From contig JAEZJP010000115.1 of assembly GCA_023415715.1 (NCBI GenBank), forward strand, positions 1 through 5,389: a stretch of 5,389 nt of DNA, read 5' to 3'. The position numbers and the translations under genes are program-made. The notes below the pieces were generated by a model. The model saw nothing but the letters and a program-made list of their open reading frames with translations. It made no database searches and was not told the DNA's origin. This document shows positions 1 through 5,357 of the stretch, in pieces. The stretch's first letter is position 1. Each line of letters starts with the position of its first letter. This stretch comes from Bacillota bacterium (GTDB taxonomy: Bacteria > Bacillota > Clostridia > Christensenellales > Aristaeellaceae).

Positions 1-159
1 ATGGCGCTGCCGGAAACGTTTAAGGATCCCGAGAAGGCGGCCCAGGCTGCCAGAGAATATCAAAAAGCGCGGGATAGGATAGCCGCCCTGTATGACGAGT
101 GGGAGGCCGCCGATAAAGCGCTGAACGAGCTTACCGATACGCTGGATATAAGCGAATAA
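1..159 (+). CDS. C-terminal fragment of a probable ABC-F family ATPase (5' end outside window)
   Basis: Frame 1 is open from the first base to a TAA at 157-159 and gives 52 residues. The ATG at base 1 is probably an internal Met, because the fragment looks like the tail of a longer protein. The peptide is very charged and helical: it starts MALPETFKDPEKAAQ, has a central ALYDEWEAAD segment and ends DISE. A short 'P-x-x-[FY]-x-D-P-E-K' lead followed by a Lys/Glu-rich helix and 'L-Y-x-x-W-E' is how the C-terminal coiled tail of many ABC-F proteins (Uup/EttA/YdiF-like) reads. These are soluble twin-ATPase proteins that act on ribosomes. No Walker or signature motif falls inside the window, so the call rests only on this tail. 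Another coiled-coil protein is possible. Confidence 0.65.
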   Translation: MALPETFKDPEKAAQAAREYQKARDRIAALYDEWEAADKALNELTDTLDISE

Positions 160-164
160 GGAGG
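158..164 (+). promoter_or_regulatory. Ribosome binding site of the glutaredoxin-like gene, overlapping the upstream stop codon
   Basis: AAGGAGG lies 7 bases before the ATG at 172. Its first two A's belong to the TAA stop of the upstream ABC-F-like gene. The near-perfect match fixes the start, and the overlap suggests translational coupling and co-transcription of the two genes. Confidence 0.85.
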
Positions 165-171
165 AGTAGCC

Positions 172-435
172 ATGAAGGAAATCACGTATTTCATGATGGA
201 CGTCTGCCCCTATTGCAAAAAGGCGCAGGCCTGGCTGGATGAATTGATGGCGGAGCATCCGGAGTACAAAAAAATCCCCATGAAGGTCATTGACGAACGC
301 AAGCAGCCCGACATCGCCAACAAGTTTGATTACTACCTTGTGCCCACCTTTTATGTGGACGGCGAGAAGTTGCATGAAGGCGTGGCCACCAAAGAAAAGG
401 TGGAGTATGTCCTAAAGCAAGCGCTTAACGGATGA
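172..435 (+). CDS. Glutaredoxin/thioredoxin-fold redox protein with CPYC active site
   Basis: This 87-residue protein has the size and motif order of a classical small glutaredoxin. A beta strand (KEITYFMMD) leads into the C12-P-Y-C15 dithiol motif at the start of helix 1. The cis-proline loop is V57-P58-T59, followed by the F60-Y-V-D-G64 strand and turn, and a C-terminal helix from about residue 72. There is no signal peptide or membrane segment, so it should act in the cytoplasm, reducing disulfides or mixed disulfides. CPYC is the glutaredoxin dipeptide signature. Many Clostridia lack glutathione, so the physiological reductant could be a thioredoxin reductase or another thiol. It sits 12 bases after the upstream gene and probably shares its transcript. 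The start is fixed by the strong ribosome binding site at 158-164. The fold and redox motif are clear; the true substrate is unknown. Confidence 0.88.
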   Translation: MKEITYFMMDVCPYCKKAQAWLDELMAEHPEYKKIPMKVIDERKQPDIANKFDYYLVPTFYVDGEKLHEGVATKEKVEYVLKQALNG

Positions 436-442
436 AATATGC

Positions 443-458
443 GGGCAAGCTTTTGCCC
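443..458 (+). terminator. Small hairpin just after the glutaredoxin-like gene, possible weak terminator
   Basis: GGGCAA (443-448) pairs with TTGCCC (453-458) around a GCTT loop, 8 bases after the stop codon at 435. The following bases (TTGTGAA) are only weakly T-rich, so termination here would be inefficient. The position suits the end of the upstream two-gene transcript, but the hairpin may be incidental. Confidence 0.35.
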
Positions 459-541
459 TTGTGAACATGGCAGCCGTGAAGATTCACCGGCCGGATAAGC
501 GGAAGCGTTTTTCATCCAACTGAACATTGGGGCCAGGTCGG

Positions 542-584
542 CAAGCCGCCTGCAACGTTCCTGTAAACAGGGCAGGGCGGCTTG
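542..584. repeat. Inverted repeat / long hairpin (12 bp plus inner 4-bp stem)
   Basis: CAAGCCGCCTGC (542-553) pairs with bases 572-584 through 12 base pairs with a single bulged G at 575. Inside the loop, CCTG (560-563) and CAGG (568-571) close a second stem around TAAA. No proper T-tract follows (TTGCCGTGT), so it is not a textbook intrinsic terminator. It could be a degraded terminator of the upstream transcript or a regulatory RNA or DNA structure before the glycoside hydrolase promoter. Confidence 0.45.
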
Positions 585-652
585 TTGCCGTGTATGTCTT
601 AAGTGTTTGGATATGAACAGCATCATCTTGTTAAAACACCGCGCCAATATTG

Positions 653-681
653 TTTTTTTGCATGGGGAAACCTTTTATACT
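653..681 (+). promoter_or_regulatory. Weak candidate sigma-70-type promoter before the glycoside hydrolase genes
   Basis: TATACT at 676-681 is a good -10 hexamer. Seventeen bases upstream is only an all-T hexamer (653-658), which shares just the leading TT with TTGACA. Start of transcription would be near 688, leaving a leader of about 46 bases before the ATG at 734. This fits that start codon rather than an upstream one. The AT-rich patch is conspicuous, but the -35 match is poor. Confidence 0.3.
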
Positions 682-719
682 TAAACCGCATGCGGTGGCT
701 AGATTGAATTTATTCGTGC

Positions 720-726
720 GGGGAGG
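720..726 (+). promoter_or_regulatory. Ribosome binding site that decides the start of the DUF5605-type hydrolase
   Basis: GGGGAGG ends 7 bases before the ATG at 734. A longer in-frame reading could begin at a TTG at 650, but that codon has no ribosome binding site, lies in the presumed promoter T-run, and would add 28 residues with no family resemblance. Confidence 0.75.
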
Positions 727-733
727 CTCTTTC

Positions 734-2296
734 ATGATGAACGGCACAAGCGGTGAGCTGACCATGCGGCCTCTTTACTCCAGGGAAACGGAACGCTGGG
801 GTGTTTTTGAGGTTGCGGTTCATGGCAGGACGGCGGGGAATCCCTTTGTTGACTATACGGTTTCCGGCACCTTCACATGCGGGAAGGAACAGGTGACCGT
901 GCCGGGCTTTTATGACGGGAACAGCGTTTACAAGGTGCGCTTTATGCCCTCATTTGAGGGGGAGTACACTTTCCTTGTTCAGGGGAGCTTTTCTGAAAAA
1001 AAGTACGAAGGCACTTTTACGTCAGTGCCGGAAAATCAGGGGAACCATGGCCCTGTGCGCGTACGCGGATATCATTTTGAATATGAGGACGGCACACCTT
1101 ATTTTCCGCTTGGCACCACCTGCTATGTTTGGGAACTGCAAGCGCAAGCACTGCAGCTAGAGACGCTCAAAACACTTGGCGAAGGCTATTTCAATAAGAT
1201 CCGGTTTTGCGTGCTTCCAAAACATTATCTTTATAATTTACACGAGCCGGTCTCATACCCATATGAGGGGAAACCTTGCAATTTTAAGGGGGATGCGACA
1301 GAAAACTTTTATCAGCTGATGTCTGTCCAGCCGGGAAACGACTGGAATTTTACCCGCTTCAATCCGTTCCATTTTCAGCATGTGGAAAAAAGCATTGCCG
1401 CGCTTGGAAAGCTAGGAATTGAGGCGGACTTGATCCTGTTTCACCCTTATGACCGCTGGGGCTTTTCGCTTATGACGCCGCAACAGGATGCATTGTACCT
1501 GCGCTATGTGCTGGCGCGGTTTTCGGCTTACCGGAATGTGTGGTGGTCGTTGGCCAACGAATATGACCTTTTGCGCTCAAAAACGGTACAGGATTGGGAA
1601 CGCCTGGCCGGGATTGTGGTTGAGCTGGATCCGTACCATCATCCGCGTTCCATTCACAATTGCATGCCGATGTATGACTATACAAGGCCTTGGATCACGC
1701 ACTGCAGCATCCAGCGGCAGGATGTGTACAAGTGCGCCGAGTATACCGGCGATTTCCGCACGCGCTTTGGAAAGCCGGTGGTGCTGGATGAGATCGCCTA
1801 TGAGGGGGATATTGACCAGGGCTGGGGGAATATCAGCGGGCAGGAGCTTGTGCGCCGCTTTTGGGAAACTGCCATGCGCGGCGGGTATGCCACCCATGGT
1901 GAAACGTATGACAAGGCGGATGGCGTGCTGTGGTGGAGCCACGGCGGCAGGCTCTACGGGGAAAGCCCGGCGAGGATCCGCTTCCTGCATGAAATCCTTT
2001 GCCAAACGCCTGGGGCGGGGCTCAGGCAGGCGAATGGAGCCTGGGATGAGGTGGCCGCAACGGCGGAATGCATGGGGGATACAGGTTATTATCTCTTCTA
2101 TTATGGTTTCAACCGGCCCTGCCGCCGCACCTTTTTCTTTGACGCGGCAAACACCTATCGCGTGGAGGTTATAGACACCTGGGAGATGACTGTGGAGGAT
2201 GCAGGCGTATATAGCGGCAGATTCTCTGTTGCCTTGCCGCGAAAGGAATATATGGCCATCCGTATCCGGCGCATGGATCAGGGTGCCTTGCGGTAG
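734..2296 (+). CDS. Cytoplasmic glycoside hydrolase of the DUF5060/DUF4038/DUF5605 (apiosidase-like) type
   Basis: This is a 520-residue protein (ATG-ATG start; the second Met at 737 is equally possible). Three parts follow the usual order of this family. First is an N-terminal beta domain (about 20-100: ERWGVFE, NPFVDY, GFYDGNSVYKVRF). Then comes an (alpha/beta)8-like catalytic domain (about 108-415, opening 'YFPLGTTCYVW' where many relatives have 'fxxxGTTxYxW'). Last is a C-terminal beta domain (about 430-512). Likely catalytic acids are E276 in WWSLANEYD (acid/base, the Asn-Glu pair of clan-A-like hydrolases) and E353 in VVLDEIAYEG (nucleophile). The ATHGETYDKADGVLWWSHGG segment (386-405) is a family hallmark. 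There is no signal peptide, so the substrate is probably a small imported glycoside. Relatives include enzymes on apiose or other branched plant sugars, but the substrate cannot be read from sequence. It precedes the GH3 gene by 67 bases. Confidence 0.85.
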   Translation: MMNGTSGELTMRPLYSRETERWGVFEVAVHGRTAGNPFVDYTVSGTFTCGKEQVTVPGFYDGNSVYKVRFMPSFEGEYTFLVQGSFSEKKYEGTFTSVPENQGNHGPVRVRGYHFEYEDGTPYFPLGTTCYVWELQAQALQLETLKTLGEGYFNKIRFCVLPKHYLYNLHEPVSYPYEGKPCNFKGDATENFYQLMSVQPGNDWNFTRFNPFHFQHVEKSIAALGKLGIEADLILFHPYDRWGFSLMTPQQDALYLRYVLARFSAYRNVWWSLANEYDLLRSKTVQDWERLAGIVVELDPYHHPRSIHNCMPMYDYTRPWITHCSIQRQDVYKCAEYTGDFRTRFGKPVVLDEIAYEGDIDQGWGNISGQELVRRFWETAMRGGYATHGETYDKADGVLWWSHGGRLYGESPARIRFLHEILCQTPGAGLRQANGAWDEVAATAECMGDTGYYLFYYGFNRPCRRTFFFDAANTYRVEVIDTWEMTVEDAGVYSGRFSVALPRKEYMAIRIRRMDQGALR

Positions 2297-2350
2297 GCTT
2301 GCGGGGTCTTGCAGCCGGTGCAAGGCGATCGCCGCGGCAATGTGAAATTT

Positions 2351-2356
2351 GGAGGG
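2351..2356 (+). promoter_or_regulatory. Ribosome binding site that decides the start of the GH3 gene
   Basis: GGAGGG lies 7 bases before the ATG at 2364. The in-frame TTG at 2349 overlaps this site, so it cannot be the true start. The protein therefore begins MADLKSAP. Confidence 0.85.
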
Positions 2357-2363
2357 AAGACAA

Positions 2364-4070
2364 ATGGCTGATCTGAAATCCGCGCCATTTTACCTGTCCG
2401 ATGAGGACATCGCCTGGGTGAACCGTACCATCGCCGGAATGACACAAGACGAAAAGATCACGCAATTGTTCTGCCTGATCACCTATTCCAGCGAACCTGA
2501 TTATCTTGTTCATTTGGCCAGGGATGTAAAGCCCGGCGGCCTCATGTGCCGCCCGATGATGGCCGCCGAAGTGATCGATACGGTCCGTACGCTGCAGGAG
2601 CATTCGAAAATTCCGCTGCTTATCTCCGCCAATCTGGAGAAAGGCGGAAGCGGCATCGCAACGGAAGGCACTTACCTGGGTTCGCCCCTGGAGATTGCCG
2701 CCACCGACAATGATGAGATGGCCACCCGGCTGGGCGAGGTTTGCGGAAGCGAGGGGGCATCACTGGGCTGCAATTGGGCATTCGCACCCATTATCGACAT
2801 CGACTATAATTTTAGAAACCCCATCACCAATACCCGGACCTTCGGCTCCGATCCGGAGCGGGTCAAACGCATGGGCGTGAATTATGTAAAGGCGGTGCAG
2901 CATCACGGTGTTGCCGCGTCCATCAAACACTTTCCAGGCGATGGCGTGGATGAGCGGGACCAGCATCTTGTGACGTCCATCAATTCGCTTAGCTGTGAGG
3001 AATGGGACAAAACGTACGGCATGATTTACAGGGCATGCATCGACGCCGGCGCCATGACCGTTATGATCGGCCATATCATGCAGCCGGCCTGGTCCAAAGC
3101 GCTGGACCCGGCGCTTTCAGACGCCGATATTCTTCCGGCTTCCCTCTCCTATGAGCTTGTAACCAAGCTGCTGAAGGAAAAGCTTGGCTTCAACGGCCTT
3201 ACTGTCACGGATGCGACGACGATGGCCGGCATGGTTATCCCCATGCCGCGGGAGAAGGCCGTGCCCATGACCATCGCCGCTGGCTGCGACATGTTTCTTT
3301 TCACCAGGAATTTGGAAGAAGACCTTGCCTATATGAAAAAAGGCTTTGAGGACGGCGTCATCACCCCGGAACGCCTTCACGATGCGCTCCAAAAGATCCT
3401 GGGCCTGAAAGCGGCGCTGAAGCTTCATCAGAAGCAGGCGGACGGCTCGCTTTTGCCTGCGCATGAGCAGGCGCTCAAAAGCGGGGAAATGGCCCTTCAC
3501 AGGCTGTGGGCACAGGAATGCGCCGATCAGGCAGTCACACTTGTCAAAGAAGAAAAGGGTGTGCTGCCGCTCACTCCGGAGAAATACAAAAAGGTATTGT
3601 TTTACGCCATTGAAAGTGAGCAGGGTTTTGCCTATTCTGTCCGCAAAGACGTGGCCAGGATGTTCAAGGAACGGCTGGATAAAGAGGGCTTTGACATCGA
3701 TGTATTTGACCCCGCCAAAGGCATGGAAGGGAGCATGACCCCTTTCAGTACAATGCAGCAAAAATATGACCTGATCGTTTATCTTGCGAATATGTCCACC
3801 AAAAGCAACCAGACGATCGTCAGGATCGAGTGGGCGCAGCCTATGGGTGCCAACGTGCCCGTGTATATGTCCACGATACCGACAGTCTTTGTTTCCGTGG
3901 AGAATCCATACCACCTAGTGGATGTACCAAGGGTCAAAACGTTTATCAACGCATACGCCTCTACAGACACCGTACTGGACGCCGTAGTGGATAAGCTCAC
4001 CGGCCGGTCCGTCTTTCGTGGGAAAAGCCCGGTTGACCCGTTTTGCGGCAAGTGGGATACCCGGCTATAG
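2364..4070 (+). CDS. Family 3 glycoside hydrolase with NagZ-type Asp-x-His signature
   Basis: This 568-residue protein has a GH3 N-terminal TIM-barrel domain (about 24-345) and a shorter C-terminal alpha/beta sandwich (about 384-568). No fibronectin-III tail and no signal peptide are present, so it acts in the cytoplasm. The barrel carries KHFPGDG (188-194), then four residues, then D199-Q-H201. This is the spacing of the NagZ motif KHFPGHG-x4-D-S-H, whose His serves as acid/base with a neighbouring Asp. The expected nucleophile is D283 in GLTVTDATTMAG. Family knowledge points to beta-N-acetylhexosaminidase activity, or, in some His-dyad members, phosphorolysis. The Ser-to-Gln change (DQH) and the His-to-Asp change in KHFPG[H>D]G suggest a divergent subgroup whose sugar may differ. 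It follows the DUF5605-type hydrolase by 67 bases on the same strand, most likely in one operon that completes breakdown of the same substrate. GH3 membership is certain; the sugar is not. Confidence 0.92.
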   Translation: MADLKSAPFYLSDEDIAWVNRTIAGMTQDEKITQLFCLITYSSEPDYLVHLARDVKPGGLMCRPMMAAEVIDTVRTLQEHSKIPLLISANLEKGGSGIATEGTYLGSPLEIAATDNDEMATRLGEVCGSEGASLGCNWAFAPIIDIDYNFRNPITNTRTFGSDPERVKRMGVNYVKAVQHHGVAASIKHFPGDGVDERDQHLVTSINSLSCEEWDKTYGMIYRACIDAGAMTVMIGHIMQPAWSKALDPALSDADILPASLSYELVTKLLKEKLGFNGLTVTDATTMAGMVIPMPREKAVPMTIAAGCDMFLFTRNLEEDLAYMKKGFEDGVITPERLHDALQKILGLKAALKLHQKQADGSLLPAHEQALKSGEMALHRLWAQECADQAVTLVKEEKGVLPLTPEKYKKVLFYAIESEQGFAYSVRKDVARMFKERLDKEGFDIDVFDPAKGMEGSMTPFSTMQQKYDLIVYLANMSTKSNQTIVRIEWAQPMGANVPVYMSTIPTVFVSVENPYHLVDVPRVKTFINAYASTDTVLDAVVDKLTGRSVFRGKSPVDPFCGKWDTRL

Positions 4071-4098
4071 GAAATACAGAGGCTATGGGCAAGTACAT

Positions 4099-4132
4099 AA
4101 AACTGAGCCCCTGGCAAATGCCGGGGGCTCAG
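4099..4132 (-). terminator. Intrinsic terminator-like hairpin for minus-strand transcription (copy A)
   Basis: CTGAGCCCC (4103-4111) pairs with GGGGCTCAG (4124-4132). Inside it a T-G wobble and GGC/GCC close an AAAT loop, giving 13 pairs. Read on the minus strand the stem is followed directly by TTTTATG (from 4102 down), a short T-tract. On the plus strand it is followed by ACTATAAAA, which has none. It would end the minus-strand sugar-binding-protein transcript about 260 to 290 bases after its stop codon, only 33 bases beyond the GH3 stop on the other strand. Confidence 0.6.
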
Positions 4133-4154
4133 ACTATAAAAAACCCTGGGAGGT

Positions 4155-4178
4155 ATTGGAGGGCCGAAGCCCTCCAAT
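4155..4178. repeat. Perfect 10-bp hairpin with a CGAA (plus) / TTCG (minus) tetraloop
   Basis: ATTGGAGGGC (4155-4164) and GCCCTCCAAT (4169-4178) pair without mismatch. On the minus strand the loop context is C(TTCG)G, the exceptionally stable RNA UUCG tetraloop, which hints that the minus strand may be the functional RNA sense. Confidence 0.7.
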
Positions 4179-4185
4179 GTTAGAT

Positions 4186-4216
4186 CGAAAATCAGCGACA
4201 TGTGCGGTGATTTTCG
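4186..4216. repeat. Hairpin, 9-bp perfect outer stem
   Basis: CGAAAATCA (4186-4194) pairs with TGATTTTCG (4208-4216). The 13-base interior contains a further CG/CG pairing after one G-G mismatch and the palindrome ACATGT. Confidence 0.65.
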
Positions 4217-4218
4217 CT

Positions 4219-4237
4219 GGAATTTCGAAGAAATTCC
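4219..4237. repeat. Hairpin, 7-bp perfect stem
   Basis: GGAATTT (4219-4225) pairs with AAATTCC (4231-4237) around CGAAG. The CGAAG string also occurs at the tip of the hairpin at 4155-4178. Only two bases separate this hairpin from the previous one. Confidence 0.65.
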
Positions 4238-4260
4238 TTCCTTACCCGAATAAACGACCG

Positions 4261-4278
4261 CAAAAACCGCAGGTTTTG
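4261..4278. repeat. Short hairpin with a bulged A
   Basis: AAAACC (4263-4268) pairs with GGTTTT (4272-4277) around GCA. C4261 can pair with G4278 if A4262 bulges. This is the weakest of the seven hairpins and might be incidental. Confidence 0.4.
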
Positions 4279-4300
4279 AAAGTAGCAGTGAGGGAAAAAC

Positions 4301-4330
4301 TCAACAAAGTGGCGCATGCCACTTTGTTGA
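4301..4330. repeat. Perfect 13-bp hairpin with GCAT loop
   Basis: TCAACAAAGTGGC (4301-4313) and GCCACTTTGTTGA (4318-4330) pair without mismatch around GCAT. It is the longest perfect palindrome in the window and sits 7 bases before the last hairpin. No T-tract follows on either strand, so it is not itself a classical terminator. Confidence 0.75.
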
Positions 4331-4337
4331 TGCCCTG

Positions 4338-4366
4338 AGCCCCCCGGCAAATGCCGGGGGGCTTTT
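4338..4366 (+). terminator. Intrinsic terminator for the plus-strand glycoside hydrolase operon (copy G)
   Basis: AGCCCCCCGGC (4338-4348) and GCCGGGGGGCT (4353-4363) form an 11-bp GC-rich stem with an AAAT loop, followed by TTTATAG. It would stop plus-strand transcription about 290 bases after the GH3 stop. On the minus strand the stem is followed by CAGGGCATC, so it is not a good terminator for the facing gene although it lies only 25 bases from that gene's stop codon. Confidence 0.75.
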
Positions 4367-4388
4367 ATAGGAGGGAGAGAAGCTGGTG

Positions 4389-5297
4389 TCACTCGCCGCG
4401 CAGCACGCTGACGCCGGTGTCGATGACGGAGGGGCCGGTGCTCAGGCCGTTGATGGCCGCATAAGCCTGGGCCATGCCCAGATAGCCCATGGTGTAGGGG
4501 TTCTGGGCCATGGCGGCCTTCAGGCTGCCGTCCTTGAGCAGGCCCAGGATGGCGTCGGACTTGTCAAAGCCGATGCCGATGACTTTGGAGCCGGCTGCCT
4601 TGATGGCATTGCCTACGCCCACGGTGGAGCCTTCATTGGCGCCGAAGAGGCCAACCAGGTCGGCGTTGCCGTTGATGAAGTTGGTGGCGGCTTCCTGGGA
4701 AGCGGCGGCATCGCCGTCTTTGTACTCGGTCTCCAGCAGCGTGAAGCGGCCGTCGGCGGTGATCACATCGCGGAAGCCCTTTTCACGGAGCACGGTGGAG
4801 TTGGTGGCGGTGTTCACGCTGATGATGCCGATCTTGCCGCTGGTAACGCCGGCTTTGTCAAACTCGGAAATCATGGTCTGGGCGGCCAGCTTGCCGGCGT
4901 TGAAGTTGTCGGTGGACAGCGTGGCAATGGCGGGTTCGTCGGCGGGGGAGTCAACATAGATGACTTTCACGCCGGCTTCCTTGATGGTCTTTACCGTCAT
5001 GGAGATGGCGGTGGGATCGTTGGCGGCCAGCAGAACCAGGTCGGCGCCGTCGGCTACCGCGTTATTGAGGGCTTCGATCTGCTTGGCGTTGTCTTTCTTG
5101 TCGGGAGCGTCCCACTTGTAGTCCAGGCCTAGAGCCTTGGCCATGTCGGCGGCGCCTTTGTCAACCGAGACCCAGTGCTGGTCCATGCGGTCCATGGTGA
5201 TCAGGTACACGAGTTTTTTCTCCTCTGCGACGGCGGTGCCGATGAACAGGCCGGCGACCAGCACCAGAGAAAGTACCAGGGCTAACAGTTTCTTCAT
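4389..5297 (-). CDS. Secreted ribose/galactose-type sugar ABC transporter substrate-binding protein
   Basis: This 302-residue protein has a signal peptide (MKKLLALVLSLVLVAGLFIGTAVA, residues 1-24) with a likely signal peptidase I site at AVA/EE. The mature part is a Peripla_BP_4 two-lobed binding protein. It shows the opening strand VYLITMDRMDQHW (W42 stacks on sugar in relatives), DPTAIS (94-99), STDNFNAG (128-135, ligand D130/N131), REKGF (171-175), GANEGSTVG (219-227), IGFDKSD (242-248) and MAQNPYTMG (263-271, Q265). It would catch a monosaccharide or related polyol outside the cell and deliver it to an ABC permease, probably encoded elsewhere. It is odd in having no lipobox and no cysteine at all, whereas most Firmicutes binding proteins are lipoproteins. 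The ATG is fixed by a near-perfect ribosome binding site 7 bases upstream. G/C at third codon positions is strongly favoured, as in a highly expressed gene. Confidence 0.93.
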   Translation of the reverse strand: MKKLLALVLSLVLVAGLFIGTAVAEEKKLVYLITMDRMDQHWVSVDKGAADMAKALGLDYKWDAPDKKDNAKQIEALNNAVADGADLVLLAANDPTAISMTVKTIKEAGVKVIYVDSPADEPAIATLSTDNFNAGKLAAQTMISEFDKAGVTSGKIGIISVNTATNSTVLREKGFRDVITADGRFTLLETEYKDGDAAASQEAATNFINGNADLVGLFGANEGSTVGVGNAIKAAGSKVIGIGFDKSDAILGLLKDGSLKAAMAQNPYTMGYLGMAQAYAAINGLSTGPSVIDTGVSVLRGE

Positions 5298-5304
5298 GAT
5301 GTTT

Positions 5305-5312
5305 CCTCCTTT
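5305..5312 (-). promoter_or_regulatory. Strong ribosome binding site of the sugar-binding protein
   Basis: On the minus strand AAAGGAGG lies 7 bases before the ATG at 5297. This near-ideal match suits a protein made in large amounts and supports the start. Confidence 0.85.
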
Positions 5313-5327
5313 TTGATATGTGGTCTT

Positions 5328-5357
5328 GCAGAACGTAGCTTCCTGCGCGCGTTCTGC
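5328..5357. repeat. 8-bp perfect inverted repeat in the leader of the sugar-binding protein gene
   Basis: GCAGAACG (5328-5335) and CGTTCTGC (5350-5357) are perfect inverted copies with a 14-base spacer, 31 to 60 bases upstream of the start codon. It could be a two-fold operator for a sugar-responsive repressor or a stem in the mRNA leader. I could not find a clear -10 element on the minus strand in the 92 bases available, so the promoter probably lies beyond the window end. Confidence 0.45.

Larger units (their letters stand above)
436..733. other. Gene-free interval between the redox gene and the glycoside hydrolase genes
   Basis: No convincing coding region on either strand. The one long antisense frame (647-351) overlaps the glutaredoxin-like gene and has no family resemblance. 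The interval holds hairpins at 443-458, 474-490 (a 6-bp stem with a bulged C) and 542-584. It also has a CCGGCCGG palindrome at 487-494, a poor catabolite-repression-like site around 500-513, a T-run at 653-659, a TATACT hexamer at 676-681 and the ribosome binding site of the next gene at 720-726. Confidence 0.6.
4071..4388. other. Palindrome-rich intergenic element between converging genes
   Basis: This 318-base stretch has no credible gene but seven hairpins in succession: 4103-4132, 4155-4178, 4186-4216, 4219-4237, 4263-4277, 4301-4330 and 4338-4363. More than half of the bases from 4103 to 4363 fall in stem arms. The end hairpins are two copies of one sequence and carry T-tracts pointing outward. 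Candidate explanations are an inserted palindromic repeat unit (REP- or MITE-like), a structured non-coding RNA, or interleaved 3' ends of two convergent transcripts. I know no named family that matches. Confidence 0.6.

Noticed and set aside
500..513. Catabolite-repression (cre)-like sequence, CGGAAGCGTTTTTC
   Set aside because: It matches about 10 of 14 positions of a typical cre but misses the leading T and the closing CA, and it lies more than 150 bases upstream of the candidate promoter.
351..647. 98-residue minus-strand frame spanning the end of the glutaredoxin-like gene and the gap
   Set aside because: It overlaps a well-supported gene and shows no ribosome binding site or family resemblance.
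1577..2323. 248-residue open frame on the minus strand across the DUF5605-type hydrolase
   Set aside because: Antisense shadow of a strongly recognisable gene, with no ribosome binding site and no domain resemblance.
3117..3914. 265-residue open frame on the minus strand across the GH3 gene
   Set aside because: Antisense shadow. It is rich in His, Arg and Phe in the manner of mirror frames and has no recognisable motif.
4103..4366. Group IIC intron or its remnant inserted by a terminator
   Set aside because: These introns favour terminator hairpins, but there is no reverse transcriptase, no recognisable domain V, and the element is far too short.
4103..4366. CRISPR array
   Set aside because: The hairpins differ from one another in sequence, and there are no regularly spaced identical repeats with unique spacers.
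4386..5132. 248-residue open frame on the plus strand, with a GGAGGG ribosome-binding-like site at 4370-4375 and a GTG start
   Set aside because: It lies wholly antisense to the clear sugar-binding protein, its composition (Gly, Ala, Val, His, Asp) is typical of a mirror frame of a GC-biased gene, it matches no family I recognise, and it starts just after a plus-strand terminator.
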